A DNA stretch of 64,000 nt from Nocardia sp. NBC_01329 (lineage in GTDB: Bacteria; Actinomycetota; Actinomycetes; Mycobacteriales; Mycobacteriaceae). The DNA is taken from contig NZ_CP108381.1 in NCBI RefSeq assembly GCF_035956715.1, forward strand, positions 3,534,001 to 3,598,000, read 5' to 3'. Of the stretch, positions 7,797 to 16,542 are shown in pieces; position 1 is the stretch's first letter, and every line of letters starts with the position of its first letter. Below the pieces are notes generated by a model that was not told the origin of the DNA, did no database searches, and worked only from the letters and a program-made list of their open reading frames with translations. The translations under genes were made by a program, and so were the position numbers.

Positions 7797-9263
7797 ATGA
7801 GCGCGCGACGCCCGGTGTCGATCCTGATCATCGGCGCCGGATTCGGCGGCATCGGTGTGGCGATCGAACTGCGCCGGACCGGATTCGACCACATCACCAT
7901 TCTGGAGAAAGCGGAGGACCTCGGTGGTGTGTGGCGGGAGAACACCTATCCCGGCGCCGCCTGCGATGTGCCGTCACCGTTGTACTCCTACTCCTTCGAG
8001 CAGAAGCCCGACTGGCCCCAGCGCTACTCCGGTCAGGCGGCGATCCACGGTTATCTGCGCGGGGTGACCGAACGGCACGAGCTGCTCGACCGGATCGAGT
8101 TCGGCGTCGAGGTCACCGAAGCGGTGTTCGACGAACAGGCGGGCACCTGGACGGTGCACACCGCCGGTGGCGAACCGCGCACCGCGGATGTGGTGATCTC
8201 CGCGGTCGGGCAGCTGTCGCGGCCACAGTTGCCCGCCATCCCGGGGGTCGACAGTTTCACCGGCCCCGCGTTCCACTCGGCGCTGTGGGATCACGATATC
8301 GATCTCACCGGGAAACGGGTCGCCTGCATCGGCACCGGGGCGAGCGCGGTCCAGTACGTTCCGCAGATCCAGCCGGTGGTCGAGCACCTGACGCTGTTCC
8401 AGCGCACCGCGGCCTGGGTGCTGCCCAAATTCGATACCGACTACTCCCCTATCCAGCACAAACTGTTCGCCCGGATTCCCGGGATGCTGCTGGTGGAGCG
8501 GCTGGGCTGGTGGCTGACTGCGGAGATCTCCTCCTTGGGTTTGGTGGAACTGCCGATCATCGGCCGACTCGTCTCCCGGATCGCGGCCCGCAATCTGCGC
8601 GAGAACGTCGACGATCCCGCACTACGGGCCGAACTCACCCCCGACTATCCGATCGCCTGTAAACGCACGCTGTTCTCCAGCGACTACTACCCGGCGCTCA
8701 CCCAACCGAATGTCGAGGTGACCACGTCGGGTATCACCGAGATCACCCCGCAGGGCGTGCGGACCGCCGACGGCACCCTGCACGAAGCCGATGTGATCAT
8801 CTACGGCACCGGCTTCAAGGGCACCGAGTTCCTGTGGCCCATGCGCATCACCGGCCGGGGTGGACGCGAACTCGCCGACGTGTGGTCCGCGGGCGCGCAC
8901 GCCTATTACGGGATGGCCGTACCCGATTTCCCGAATCTGTTCATGGTCTATGGACCGAATACGAACCTGGGGGTCGGCTCTATCATCTACATGATCGAAT
9001 CGCAGTCCCGCTACATCCGGCAAGCGGTGCAACTGCTCGGCGACAATCCCGGGCACACCCTCGAGGTGCGCTCCGATACCGAACGCGCGTTCAACGACGC
9101 CCTGCAGAAACGCCTCGAACGCACCCCATGGAACTTCTGTTCCAGCTGGTATCGCAATGCGGCCGGCAAGATCACCAACAATTGGCCGGGGACGGTCACC
9201 CGGTATCGCCGCCGCGTCCGCACACTCGACCCGCGGGACTACACCCTGACCCCCACGACCTGA
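7797..9263 (+). CDS. Flavin-dependent (Baeyer-Villiger type) monooxygenase
   Basis: 488 residues. The FAD-binding GAGFGGIG lies at the N-terminus, GVWRENTYPGAACDVPS follows, and a fingerprint of the type FTGPAFHSALWD (FxGxxxHxxxW) links the domains near residue 155. A second Rossmann motif, GTGASA, binds NADPH. These enzymes insert oxygen into ketones or hydroxylate substrates in catabolism of cyclic or steroid-like compounds. ATG 7797 has AGGAG five bases upstream; the open frame extends back to 7488 but would run antisense into the FBP gene. It is a single gene with no neighbour indicating the substrate. Confidence 0.9.
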   Translation: MSARRPVSILIIGAGFGGIGVAIELRRTGFDHITILEKAEDLGGVWRENTYPGAACDVPSPLYSYSFEQKPDWPQRYSGQAAIHGYLRGVTERHELLDRIEFGVEVTEAVFDEQAGTWTVHTAGGEPRTADVVISAVGQLSRPQLPAIPGVDSFTGPAFHSALWDHDIDLTGKRVACIGTGASAVQYVPQIQPVVEHLTLFQRTAAWVLPKFDTDYSPIQHKLFARIPGMLLVERLGWWLTAEISSLGLVELPIIGRLVSRIAARNLRENVDDPALRAELTPDYPIACKRTLFSSDYYPALTQPNVEVTTSGITEITPQGVRTADGTLHEADVIIYGTGFKGTEFLWPMRITGRGGRELADVWSAGAHAYYGMAVPDFPNLFMVYGPNTNLGVGSIIYMIESQSRYIRQAVQLLGDNPGHTLEVRSDTERAFNDALQKRLERTPWNFCSSWYRNAAGKITNNWPGTVTRYRRRVRTLDPRDYTLTPTT

Positions 9264-9372
9264 GCCCCGCGCCGGATCCTGCCGCGCGATCATCCTCACA
9301 TGTGCTCCTGGTCTCTGGGCTGGGCCGCCTCGTCCTGCCAGGCTGGCTTCCGGGACCGAGGAGGTGACGAAG

Positions 9373-10539
9373 GTGGCCGGGACACCGCATGGTCGGGCAC
9401 CGGAGGTTTTCGAGGCAGCTGCCCGGGGAGCGGGATTCGACCTCGACCGGTCCCAGCGGGAAGCGGCCACCCAGCTGGTACGACTCGGTGCCGAAATATC
9501 GCGCCGGCGCCCTCTTTTCGGACGAGGCGCGCCCCGTGGGGTGTACGTGTGGGGACCGGTCGGTCGCGGTAAGAGCTGGCTGGTCGACACCTTCTACGAC
9601 GCTGTCCCCACCACCCGCAAACGGCGGGTGCACTTCCACGAGTTCTTCCGCGAATTCCACACCTGCTACGCCGCCCACCGCCATGAGGACCGCGCCTGCG
9701 ACCGGGCTGTCCGGGAACTGCTCGGCGACTACCGGCTGGTGTGCTTCGACGAGTTCCACGTGCACGACCCCGGCGACGCGACCATCATGGCCAAGGCCAT
9801 GGATTCTCTTTTCGCCCAGCGGATCACCCTGGTCGCCACCTCGAACTATCCGCCCTCGGGTCTGCTGCCCGATCCGAGGTTCCACCATCTGATCGAACCG
9901 CTGGCCGCGACGCTGGAGAGTTCGCTGGACGTGGTGCAGGTCGCCGGTCCCGTCGATTACCGGCGGGTGCGCCGGCCCGGAAGTACCGCGACGGAGTTCG
10001 AACGCGGCGGCTTCCTCTGGCCCGGTACCGGCACTCGGCTGGCCCAGGCCGGCCTGGTGCCGCCGACCCCGGCCGAACGGCGGCCCATCTCCCTCGGCAG
10101 CCGCTCGGTGACCGCCCGGGCGGTACGCGGGGACGCCGTCTGGTTCGATTTCATCGACCTCTGCGATGGTCCGTACTCGACCATCGACTATCTGTGGCTG
10201 GCCGACCGGTTCCGGGACTGGACGCTGTCCGGTCTACCCCGGCTGTCCACCGCAAACCGCGATGCCGCGCAACGTTTCGCCAACCTCGTGGACGTCCTGT
10301 GCGACCGGGACCGGCGTCTCCACCTCATCGCCTGCGCACCACTCGCCGAATGTCTCACCGGCGACCGCCTGCCGCCCGACATCCACCGCACCGCCAGCCG
10401 CCTCGCACTGTTACCGGGTGCCGGCACCACGACAGTCCTCGCCGGCGATCAGTGCCTGAGCCAGGTCGGCGCCGATGCTGATCGACCGGTCACCGACGAC
10501 GGGCGAGCAGATGACCACACAGCAGCACGCCCCAGGTGA
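9373..10539 (+). CDS. AFG1/ZapE-family ATPase
   Basis: A 388-residue P-loop protein with Walker A GPVGRGKS near residue 58 and Walker B LVCFDEFHVHD. The following TSNYPPSGLLPD segment is typical of the AFG1/ZapE family. ZapE in E. coli is linked to division at low oxygen, and mitochondrial AFG1 to protein quality control; the actinobacterial role is not established. GTG 9373 has GAGGAGGT seven bases upstream; GTG 9364 overlaps that sequence and was rejected. The 3' end overlaps the convergent gene at 10490 by 50 bases. Confidence 0.85.
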   Translation: MAGTPHGRAPEVFEAAARGAGFDLDRSQREAATQLVRLGAEISRRRPLFGRGAPRGVYVWGPVGRGKSWLVDTFYDAVPTTRKRRVHFHEFFREFHTCYAAHRHEDRACDRAVRELLGDYRLVCFDEFHVHDPGDATIMAKAMDSLFAQRITLVATSNYPPSGLLPDPRFHHLIEPLAATLESSLDVVQVAGPVDYRRVRRPGSTATEFERGGFLWPGTGTRLAQAGLVPPTPAERRPISLGSRSVTARAVRGDAVWFDFIDLCDGPYSTIDYLWLADRFRDWTLSGLPRLSTANRDAAQRFANLVDVLCDRDRRLHLIACAPLAECLTGDRLPPDIHRTASRLALLPGAGTTTVLAGDQCLSQVGADADRPVTDDGRADDHTAARPR

Positions 10540-10882
10540 TCACGATCGCCGCGGCCAGGCCCACCGGATAGTTCCGATCGAGCAGGCTCGCATTGCCCGA
10601 GGCCGGTGACAGCAGCACCGGGAGCGCGACCGATACCAGAGCGACCGTGCAGACCGCACCGCAGGTGAGCAAGCACCACCAGGTGACGGGAACGATCCGG
10701 CGCGCCGTGTACCCCGCGGCAGCGCACAGCGGAGCGAACACCGCATCGTGCAGCACTATCGCGACGAGGGCCCACAACGCGACCTCGCGAAAGGTGGTGG
10801 GGCCGAGGTCGGCGAGCAGGGTGAAGCCGTATCCCGCGAGGGCGAGTCCGGCGAGCAGGAGCAGGATGCGCACGGTACTCAT
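10490..10882 (-). CDS. Small polytopic membrane protein of the molybdoprotein operon
   Basis: 130 residues with about four membrane helices, the first beginning ILLLLAGLALAGYGFTLLAD. I do not recognise the family. Its ATG (10882) overlaps the stop of the molybdoprotein gene as ATGA, with GGAGGTGA upstream inside that gene, so it is translationally coupled and probably works with the oxidoreductase, for instance as a membrane partner. The 3' end overlaps the convergent AFG1 gene. Confidence 0.75.
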   Translation of the reverse strand: MSTVRILLLLAGLALAGYGFTLLADLGPTTFREVALWALVAIVLHDAVFAPLCAAAGYTARRIVPVTWWCLLTCGAVCTVALVSVALPVLLSPASGNASLLDRNYPVGLAAAIVITWGVLLCGHLLARRR

Positions 10883-11982
10883 CGGGTCACCTCCATGCTG
10901 GACAGCCATTTCGTCTGTAGGACACCGGGGCGGTTGGGGGCGATGAGGCGGCACGGGTAACCGTGATCGAGATCCAGGGTTTCGCCGTTGAGCGCGAGTG
11001 CGACCAGCGTTCGGTCGTCGACGACGTGGATGCGCGGTAGCCGCGAAACCCGGTAGATACCGGCGGGTTCCAGCGATTCGAACCGCACCGCACCGAGTTC
11101 GGTCGCACCCGCCGCCGCCAGCAGATCGCGGAGCCGGACCCCGGTCCAGTCAGCGGTGGCGCTCCATCCCTCGACACAGGCGATCGGCAGGCGGGCGGTG
11201 GTCTGCGGCAGGGCGAGCAGATCGGCACGGGTGAATTCGCGGTGCCGATCCCCGGCCGTCACGATCAATCGGTAGCGGGGGTCTCGGGCCGACACCTCGA
11301 TACCGGCGCGGGCGGCGGTGCGGTTCACCGGAAGCCCCTGCGGCCCGGCACCGCTGCGGGGCGCCAGCACCGCGAGCGGCCGCAGAAAGCCCACCGACTG
11401 GCCGGCGACCGACAGGACCGCGACGACGGCCGCGGTACCGGCTCCGGCCAGAGCGGCCCGCCGCGACAACCGGGTGCCCGGATCGGGCTGCGTCGTGGCA
11501 GTGGAACGCGCGCGCAGCGCGTCCCGGATCACCGGCAGTTTCACCGCGAGATGGACGGCCAGGGCGCCCAGAGCGAGATAAGCCATGGCGTAGTGCGCGG
11601 CCGGGAAATAGAAATCCCACCAGTAGAACTGCGCGATATTCGACAGGCCGGTGGCGAGCTGGAACAGCACCGACCCGACCAGTACCGCGATCGAGAGTCG
11701 CTCCAGGGCTCGCCGCGGCCCGCCCAGGATCGGGCGCGCGAACAAACGCGGATAGACCGCCCACAGTTTCACCAGTACCAGGGGGATCGCGGCGATACCG
11801 GACAGCACATGGGTCCCCTGGGTGACCCGGTACAGCCAGGCCGGGTTCGCGGGCCACCGGAACCAGCCGGGTGGCTGCTGGATCAGATGGCTCAGCAACC
11901 CGGTGAGGAAGCAGAGCAAGATCGCGGCACCGAGCCATCGCCCGACCCGCGCGGCGACCTCGGGTCCCCGGCCGCTCGTCAT
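10879..11982 (-). CDS. Sulfite-oxidase-like molybdopterin enzyme with N-terminal membrane domain
   Basis: 367 residues. The first half has about five membrane helices with spaced histidines (GTHVLSG, AHYAMAYLALGALAVHLAVK), resembling a cytochrome b561 or ferric-reductase-type heme domain. After an RR-containing anchor (LSRRAALAGAG, near 170) comes a molybdopterin-binding SUOX fold: the Mo ligand Cys lies in PIACVEGWS and the C-terminus has DHGYPCRLIAPN. It would be an extracytoplasmic oxidoreductase fed by or feeding the membrane quinone pool; the substrate is unknown. It is the first gene of a two-gene operon whose upstream region shares the motif found at 238-257. Confidence 0.8.
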   Translation of the reverse strand: MTSGRGPEVAARVGRWLGAAILLCFLTGLLSHLIQQPPGWFRWPANPAWLYRVTQGTHVLSGIAAIPLVLVKLWAVYPRLFARPILGGPRRALERLSIAVLVGSVLFQLATGLSNIAQFYWWDFYFPAAHYAMAYLALGALAVHLAVKLPVIRDALRARSTATTQPDPGTRLSRRAALAGAGTAAVVAVLSVAGQSVGFLRPLAVLAPRSGAGPQGLPVNRTAARAGIEVSARDPRYRLIVTAGDRHREFTRADLLALPQTTARLPIACVEGWSATADWTGVRLRDLLAAAGATELGAVRFESLEPAGIYRVSRLPRIHVVDDRTLVALALNGETLDLDHGYPCRLIAPNRPGVLQTKWLSSMEVTR

Positions 11983-12086
11983 CGCAACCGCTCGGCTCGA
12001 TCACGGACCGGCGCTCCGGGGCCGTTCCGGTATCCGAGCGCGACAGTGGGACCGGCGATTCGGCTCTGATCTGCGGGCACAGTGTC

Positions 12087-12134
12087 ACGCTAGACGCGAA
12101 AGCATGCGAGATCCGTGACAAAACGATGACGTCG
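12087..12134 (-). promoter_or_regulatory. Second copy of the TGAC-N7-TGAC control motif
   Basis: Positions 12115-12134 read GTGACAAAACGATGACGTCG, differing at one base from 238-257. ACGCTA at 12087-12092 occupies the same relative place as at 210-215 and gives a minus-strand -10, TAGCGT. It would drive the molybdoprotein operon with a leader of about 100 bases. The repeated distance supports a real promoter-operator unit. Confidence 0.5.
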
Positions 12135-12315
12135 CGTCGGCCACCAGGCGGCGGCATGCCGCTACCGCGATCGCCGGCGGTAACGCCGCTGGTAAAAGGC
12201 CTGCCCGTGGATGCGCGACAACGATGAAGATCCTCTGTGGCAAAGGGTTTCGCGCCGGAGCGTTCGACTACCGATATCGTGTGCACATCACCGGCGACAG
12301 GGAGGGGTGATCGGG

Positions 12316-13425
12316 ATGCTCGTCATCGCCGATAAGCTCAGATCGGGCGCGGAGAAACGGGTTGTCGGCTGGCTCCGGAAATGGGAGGGAGATTACCGGG
12401 TCCCCGGCGTCGCCATCACCAACTGCTTCATCTCCGGGCAGGAGGTGGATCTGGTGATCATCACCCCGTACACGACCGTCGTCGGAGAGGTCAAAGGCGT
12501 CGACCCCGAGGTCACCGGCAGTGTCCTGCAGTGCACCACCAACAGTCGCTGGAAGGTCCCGGGAATCGAGGGCGATCCGGTCAGTGTGCGGGAGAACGAC
12601 ACCACCCCCTACGACCAGGTCCGCGACGGAGTGTTCAAACTGAAGGCCACCGCCGGACAGGTGGGCGGTAGCGCGTTCGTGACCGGTCTCGTGGTCGTCG
12701 TGCCGCCGCGCGGATCGACCATGCGGCTGGAGAAGAAATCGGCCCCGCCGCCGGGCTGTGATGTGCTGCTGTGCAACACCCAGAACCCGCTGCGCGCGTG
12801 GTTCCACCGAGCTCATCACCGCAGTGCCGTCGTCTGGACCGCGGAGCAGGCCTACGCGGTGGTCGAAGCGCTGGAATACGGTGAACGGATCACGATCGCG
12901 GAATTGGCCGAAGAAGGTTTCCCGCTCGATTCGACACTTCCCGCGGTCGAACCGCTGCCGGTTCCCGCCGCGCTGCCCGCACCGGTTCCGGCGCCGAAAC
13001 CCACGGGCGCGGCGGTCCCGCCGGTCACCGCGCGCGCCCCGTCGCCACCGGCGCCCCGGGCCGAGCCGAGCGGACCGACCGCCCGGGTGACGCACGAGCC
13101 ACCGCCGCAAGCACCGGCACCGCAGCCGCGGCCCGCTACCCCACCCGGGCCGCCGGTGGCCGAGCCCGCGGCGCAGACAGGACCGGCCCGCTCCTCGGAT
13201 CGACGCCGCACCCATCTGCAGACCGCGGCCGCTTTCGCCGCGATCGCCGTTGTCGGGAGTGGACTGTGGCTGCTGGCCCGCGGCGGCGGTGGAGAGCCCG
13301 AGCCCCGGGAAACGGTCGACCAGCAGCAGATCAGCTCGGTCGCGGAAATACCCCCGGCGCCTCTCGTACCGCCGCCCGCGCCTCCGGTCACCAGGGTGTG
13401 TTTTCCGTTCCAGCCGAACTGCTGA
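12316..13425 (+). CDS. NERD-domain protein with proline-rich linker and C-terminal membrane helix
   Basis: 369 residues. The first 130 resemble a NERD (nuclease-related) domain of the PD-(D/E)xK superfamily: SGQEVDLVIITPYTTVVGEVKG gives the D...ExK catalytic pattern, and residues 1-20 hold the usual basic helix. After about residue 220 comes a long Pro/Ala-rich linker, then one membrane helix (FAAIAVVGSGLWLLA) and a short Pro-rich tail ending CFPFQPNC. Function is unknown; NERD proteins are suspected DNA-processing enzymes. ATG 12316 follows GGAGGGG. GTG 12307 is an alternative start. Confidence 0.7.
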   Translation: MLVIADKLRSGAEKRVVGWLRKWEGDYRVPGVAITNCFISGQEVDLVIITPYTTVVGEVKGVDPEVTGSVLQCTTNSRWKVPGIEGDPVSVRENDTTPYDQVRDGVFKLKATAGQVGGSAFVTGLVVVVPPRGSTMRLEKKSAPPPGCDVLLCNTQNPLRAWFHRAHHRSAVVWTAEQAYAVVEALEYGERITIAELAEEGFPLDSTLPAVEPLPVPAALPAPVPAPKPTGAAVPPVTARAPSPPAPRAEPSGPTARVTHEPPPQAPAPQPRPATPPGPPVAEPAAQTGPARSSDRRRTHLQTAAAFAAIAVVGSGLWLLARGGGGEPEPRETVDQQQISSVAEIPPAPLVPPPAPPVTRVCFPFQPNC

Positions 13426-13476
13426 CCAGGCGCGCCGGCTCGGGCGCACGACTATCCACTGTCGTCCAGCACGCGG

Positions 13477-13986
13477 TCACCGCGCGGCGTCCCCCGAACA
13501 GCCGGCCGATGCGTACGGACCGCTCGAAGTCTGTTCTGAGACGACTCGGTCGCCGACCGTGATCCGGCAGGTGACCTCCCCGCCGTTCTCATCGTTGATC
13601 GCGGTGAGCGAGACAATCGTGCCGAATCCGTCGATGGTCACCTCGCGGCGCCACGGCAGCACGGGCGCCGTTTCCGTGGCCATCCCCAGGTCGTTACCGA
13701 GGTAGGTGATCGAGATATCGCCGCCGGTGCCCTCGACCCGGTAGGTCACGGTGACCGCCCGGTCGGATCTGTCGCCGACCTCGTTCGCGATTCCCCCGAC
13801 GACCGCGACACAACCGCCGGCGAGACACAGGATCAACAGGGTGATACCGCCCACCGCCCACGGCCACCTCGCCCGCATGCGCGCGCGACGGTGGCTCGCG
13901 GGCGTCGGCTCGGACGGGTACGCCTCGTCGGGGTCCCGGCCGGGTCGCCCGGGCCGGTACCGCCGCTCGCCGGGAGGCTCGGCCAA
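13477..13986 (-). CDS. MmpS-like membrane-anchored protein
   Basis: 169 residues: a charged cytoplasmic head, one membrane helix (WAVGGITLLILCLAGGCVAVV), then a domain of the MmpS accessory type with VTYRVEGTGG, VLPWRREV and CRITVGDRVV. In mycobacteria MmpS proteins assist MmpL lipid exporters in the periplasm. No mmpL is next to it, so it is an orphan, as are several actinobacterial homologues. TTG 13986 is supported by GAGGAG six bases upstream. The family call rests on pattern recognition. Confidence 0.65.
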   Translation of the reverse strand: MAEPPGERRYRPGRPGRDPDEAYPSEPTPASHRRARMRARWPWAVGGITLLILCLAGGCVAVVGGIANEVGDRSDRAVTVTYRVEGTGGDISITYLGNDLGMATETAPVLPWRREVTIDGFGTIVSLTAINDENGGEVTCRITVGDRVVSEQTSSGPYASAGCSGDAAR

Positions 13987-14037
13987 TGTGAACTCCTCTG
14001 GTCGGGGGCATGCCCAGCACAGCCGCTAGGAGGTGGA

Positions 14038-14047
14038 TCACATGTGA
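14038..14047. promoter_or_regulatory. Palindrome TCACATGTGA upstream of the MmpS-like gene
   Basis: A perfect 10-bp palindrome lies about 52 bases upstream of the TTG start at 13986, just past an AT-rich stretch (14055-14075) that could hold the minus-strand promoter. It is a plausible repressor site, and no regulator is adjacent. The rest of the 13987-14251 gap shows only an 8-bp inverted repeat (14076-14083 with 14101-14108). Confidence 0.3.
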
Positions 14048-14251
14048 CCCGATCGATGTTACATAGCTATTTTCGCTGTTCACGGCCTTTTCTCCGGGCG
14101 GTGAACAGACGGGCCGCGTCGCGGCATGGCGCGGTCGGATCGCTGGGCCCGGCGCAGCCGGCCCGGTAGAAGACAAGAGACCGTGGACCCCGGGCCGCGG
14201 CGGTGGGAAGCTCGTAGATGACCGCGTGCCGATTGCCGAGGACGGTGAGTC

Positions 14252-16420
14252 ATGGGTGTCAGAGCGAACGGGGTGACGAGGGCGGAGAACATCCGCAATG
14301 TGGTGTTCGTCGGCAGTAGCGGGTCGGGTAAGACCACCCTGGTGGAGGCGCTGGCCCTGGCCGCCGGCGCGGTGAACCGGGCCGGCCGCGTCGAGGACGG
14401 CACCTCGTTGTCGGACTACGACGAGATCGAGCAGCGCCGGCACCGCTCGGTGCAGTTGTCGGTGGTGCCCGTGCAATGGGGCGGCGTGAAGATCAATATG
14501 ATCGACACCCCCGGATACGCCGATTTCGTCGGCGAGCTGCGGGCCGGGCTCCGCGCGGCGGACGCGGCGCTGTTCGTGGTGTCCGCGGCCGACGGCGTGG
14601 AAGGCGTCGGCGGCGCGTCCCGGGCGCTGTGGGAGGAGTGCGCGAGCGTGGGCATGCCACGGGCGATCGTGTTGACCCACCTGGACACCGCGCGCGCGGA
14701 CTTCGAGGAGATGCGACAGACCTGTCAGGCGCTGCTCGGTGGTGGATCGACGGAGAACGTGCTGGCCCTGCATCTGCCGGTCTACGGTCCCGCCGGAGCC
14801 GACGGACACCGGTCGGCCACCGGCCTCACGGAACTGCTCGAACAGCGGGTCGCCGACTACTCCGGCGGGAAGCGCACCTGGACCGAGCCGGTGTTCGATG
14901 ATCGGGCGCTCGCCGAACGGGCGCGGGAACGCCTCATCGAGGGGATCATCGCCGAGAGCGAAGACGAAACCCTCATGGATCGATACCTCGGCGGCGAACC
15001 GATCGAGCTCGCCACCCTGATGGCGGACCTGGAGCGAGCAGTGGCGCGCGGCCGCTTCCATCCGGTGCTGTTCGCGGCGCCCGCCACCGGAGACGGGCGG
15101 CAGGGCCTGGGCACGATCGAACTGCTGGACCTGATCACCACCGGATTTCCGACACCGATCGAGCATCCGGTCTCCGCGCGGCGGCTGAGCGACGGTTCCG
15201 AACCGGTCGCGCTACATTGCGATCCGGCGGGGGATCTGGCCGCCGAGGTCGTCCGCACATCGTCGGATCCGTATGTGGGGCGGGTTTCGCTGGTCCGGGT
15301 GTTCTCCGGCACGCTGCATGCCGACGACACCGTCCATATCGGCGGGCAGGGCACGGCGGCCGACCACGACGAAGACGAACGTATCGGCGGGGTGACCGCA
15401 CCCTTCGGCAGGGAACAGCGGCCGATGAGCGAGGCGGTGGCCGGAGATATCGCCTATGTGACCAAACTCGGCCACGCTCGGACCGGAGATACTCTGTCCG
15501 GCACCGGTGCGCCCCTGCTCATCGAACCGTGGCCGATACCGGAACCACTGCTGCCCACCGCCATCCGCGCGCACGGCAGAACCGACGAGGACAAACTCCC
15601 GCAGGGGCTGGCGCGGCTGGTCGCGGAGGACCCCGCGCTGCGGGTGGAGAACAACGAACGGACCCATCAGCTGGTGCTGTGGTCGCTGGGGGAAGCGCAG
15701 CGCGATGTCGCGCTGGAACGGTTGCGCAATCGGTTCGGCGTCGATGTCGATGTGGAGGAGACCCGCATTCCGCTGCGGGAGACGTTCGCGGAGAAGGCCG
15801 GTGGGCGTGGACGCCATGTGAAACAGTCCGGCGGGCACGGCCAGTACGCGGTATGCGAGATCGAGGTCGAACCGCTCGCTGAGGGTTCGGGAATAGAGTT
15901 CGTGGACAAGGTGATCGGCGGCGCGGTTCCGCGGCAGTTCATCAACTCGGTGGAGAAGGGGGTACGGGCTCAGGCCGAACACGGGGTGACCGGCGATAAT
16001 CCGCTCGTCGATATCCGCGTCACCCTGCTCGACGGCAAAGCGCATTCGGTCGACTCCTCCGACGCCGCCTTCCAGACCGCCGGAGCCCTGGCCCTGCGTG
16101 ACGCTGCCGCGGGAAGCCGGATGGCGCTACTCGAACCCATTGCGCTGGTGGAGGTCCGGGTTCCCGACGACCACCTCGGTGCCGCGCTGACCGATCTCTC
16201 GGTGCGACGCGCCCGGATCCTGGGCACCGAACCGGCCGATCCGGGCCGGACGCTGATCCGAGCCCAGGTGCCGGAATCCGAACTCGTGCACTACGCCACG
16301 GAACTCCGGTCACTCGCGCACGGGGTCGCGCAGTTCACCCGCGAATATCTGCGGCACGACCCGATGCCGGTCCACTTGGCGGAGAAAGTTCGCGACCGCC
16401 CGACCGGCGCGCGCACCTGA
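14252..16420 (+). CDS. fusA2: Elongation factor G-like GTPase (EF-G2)
   Basis: 722 residues with the five-domain EF-G layout. The P-loop is GSSGSGKTTL, the switch II region is DTPGYADFVGELRAGLRAADAA, and THLDTA stands where canonical EF-G has the NKxD guanine motif. That deviation and the shorter G-prime insert mark the EF-G2 group found beside canonical EF-G in mycobacteria and relatives. Mycobacterial EF-G2 has been reported to bind GTP but not to replace EF-G in translocation. It is a single gene starting at ATG 14252. The FBP protein at 7064 could interact with it, which is speculation. Confidence 0.85.
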   Translation: MGVRANGVTRAENIRNVVFVGSSGSGKTTLVEALALAAGAVNRAGRVEDGTSLSDYDEIEQRRHRSVQLSVVPVQWGGVKINMIDTPGYADFVGELRAGLRAADAALFVVSAADGVEGVGGASRALWEECASVGMPRAIVLTHLDTARADFEEMRQTCQALLGGGSTENVLALHLPVYGPAGADGHRSATGLTELLEQRVADYSGGKRTWTEPVFDDRALAERARERLIEGIIAESEDETLMDRYLGGEPIELATLMADLERAVARGRFHPVLFAAPATGDGRQGLGTIELLDLITTGFPTPIEHPVSARRLSDGSEPVALHCDPAGDLAAEVVRTSSDPYVGRVSLVRVFSGTLHADDTVHIGGQGTAADHDEDERIGGVTAPFGREQRPMSEAVAGDIAYVTKLGHARTGDTLSGTGAPLLIEPWPIPEPLLPTAIRAHGRTDEDKLPQGLARLVAEDPALRVENNERTHQLVLWSLGEAQRDVALERLRNRFGVDVDVEETRIPLRETFAEKAGGRGRHVKQSGGHGQYAVCEIEVEPLAEGSGIEFVDKVIGGAVPRQFINSVEKGVRAQAEHGVTGDNPLVDIRVTLLDGKAHSVDSSDAAFQTAGALALRDAAAGSRMALLEPIALVEVRVPDDHLGAALTDLSVRRARILGTEPADPGRTLIRAQVPESELVHYATELRSLAHGVAQFTREYLRHDPMPVHLAEKVRDRPTGART

Positions 16421-16542
16421 TCCACCGTCATCGTCCGGGTGTGGTCGGCCCGGTCCGGGGTGACCCGCGAATTCCCGCCGCGGTTGCGTGAATCCGCGCC
16501 GAGACATCGAGGAAGCCTTCGCGGCGGTCGTGGAGAGGTTGG

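Noticed and set aside
11150..12286. Long minus-strand frame over the molybdoprotein
   Set aside because: It reads as Arg/Gly/Pro-rich shadow sequence with no motif, and overlaps a gene with clear catalytic residues.
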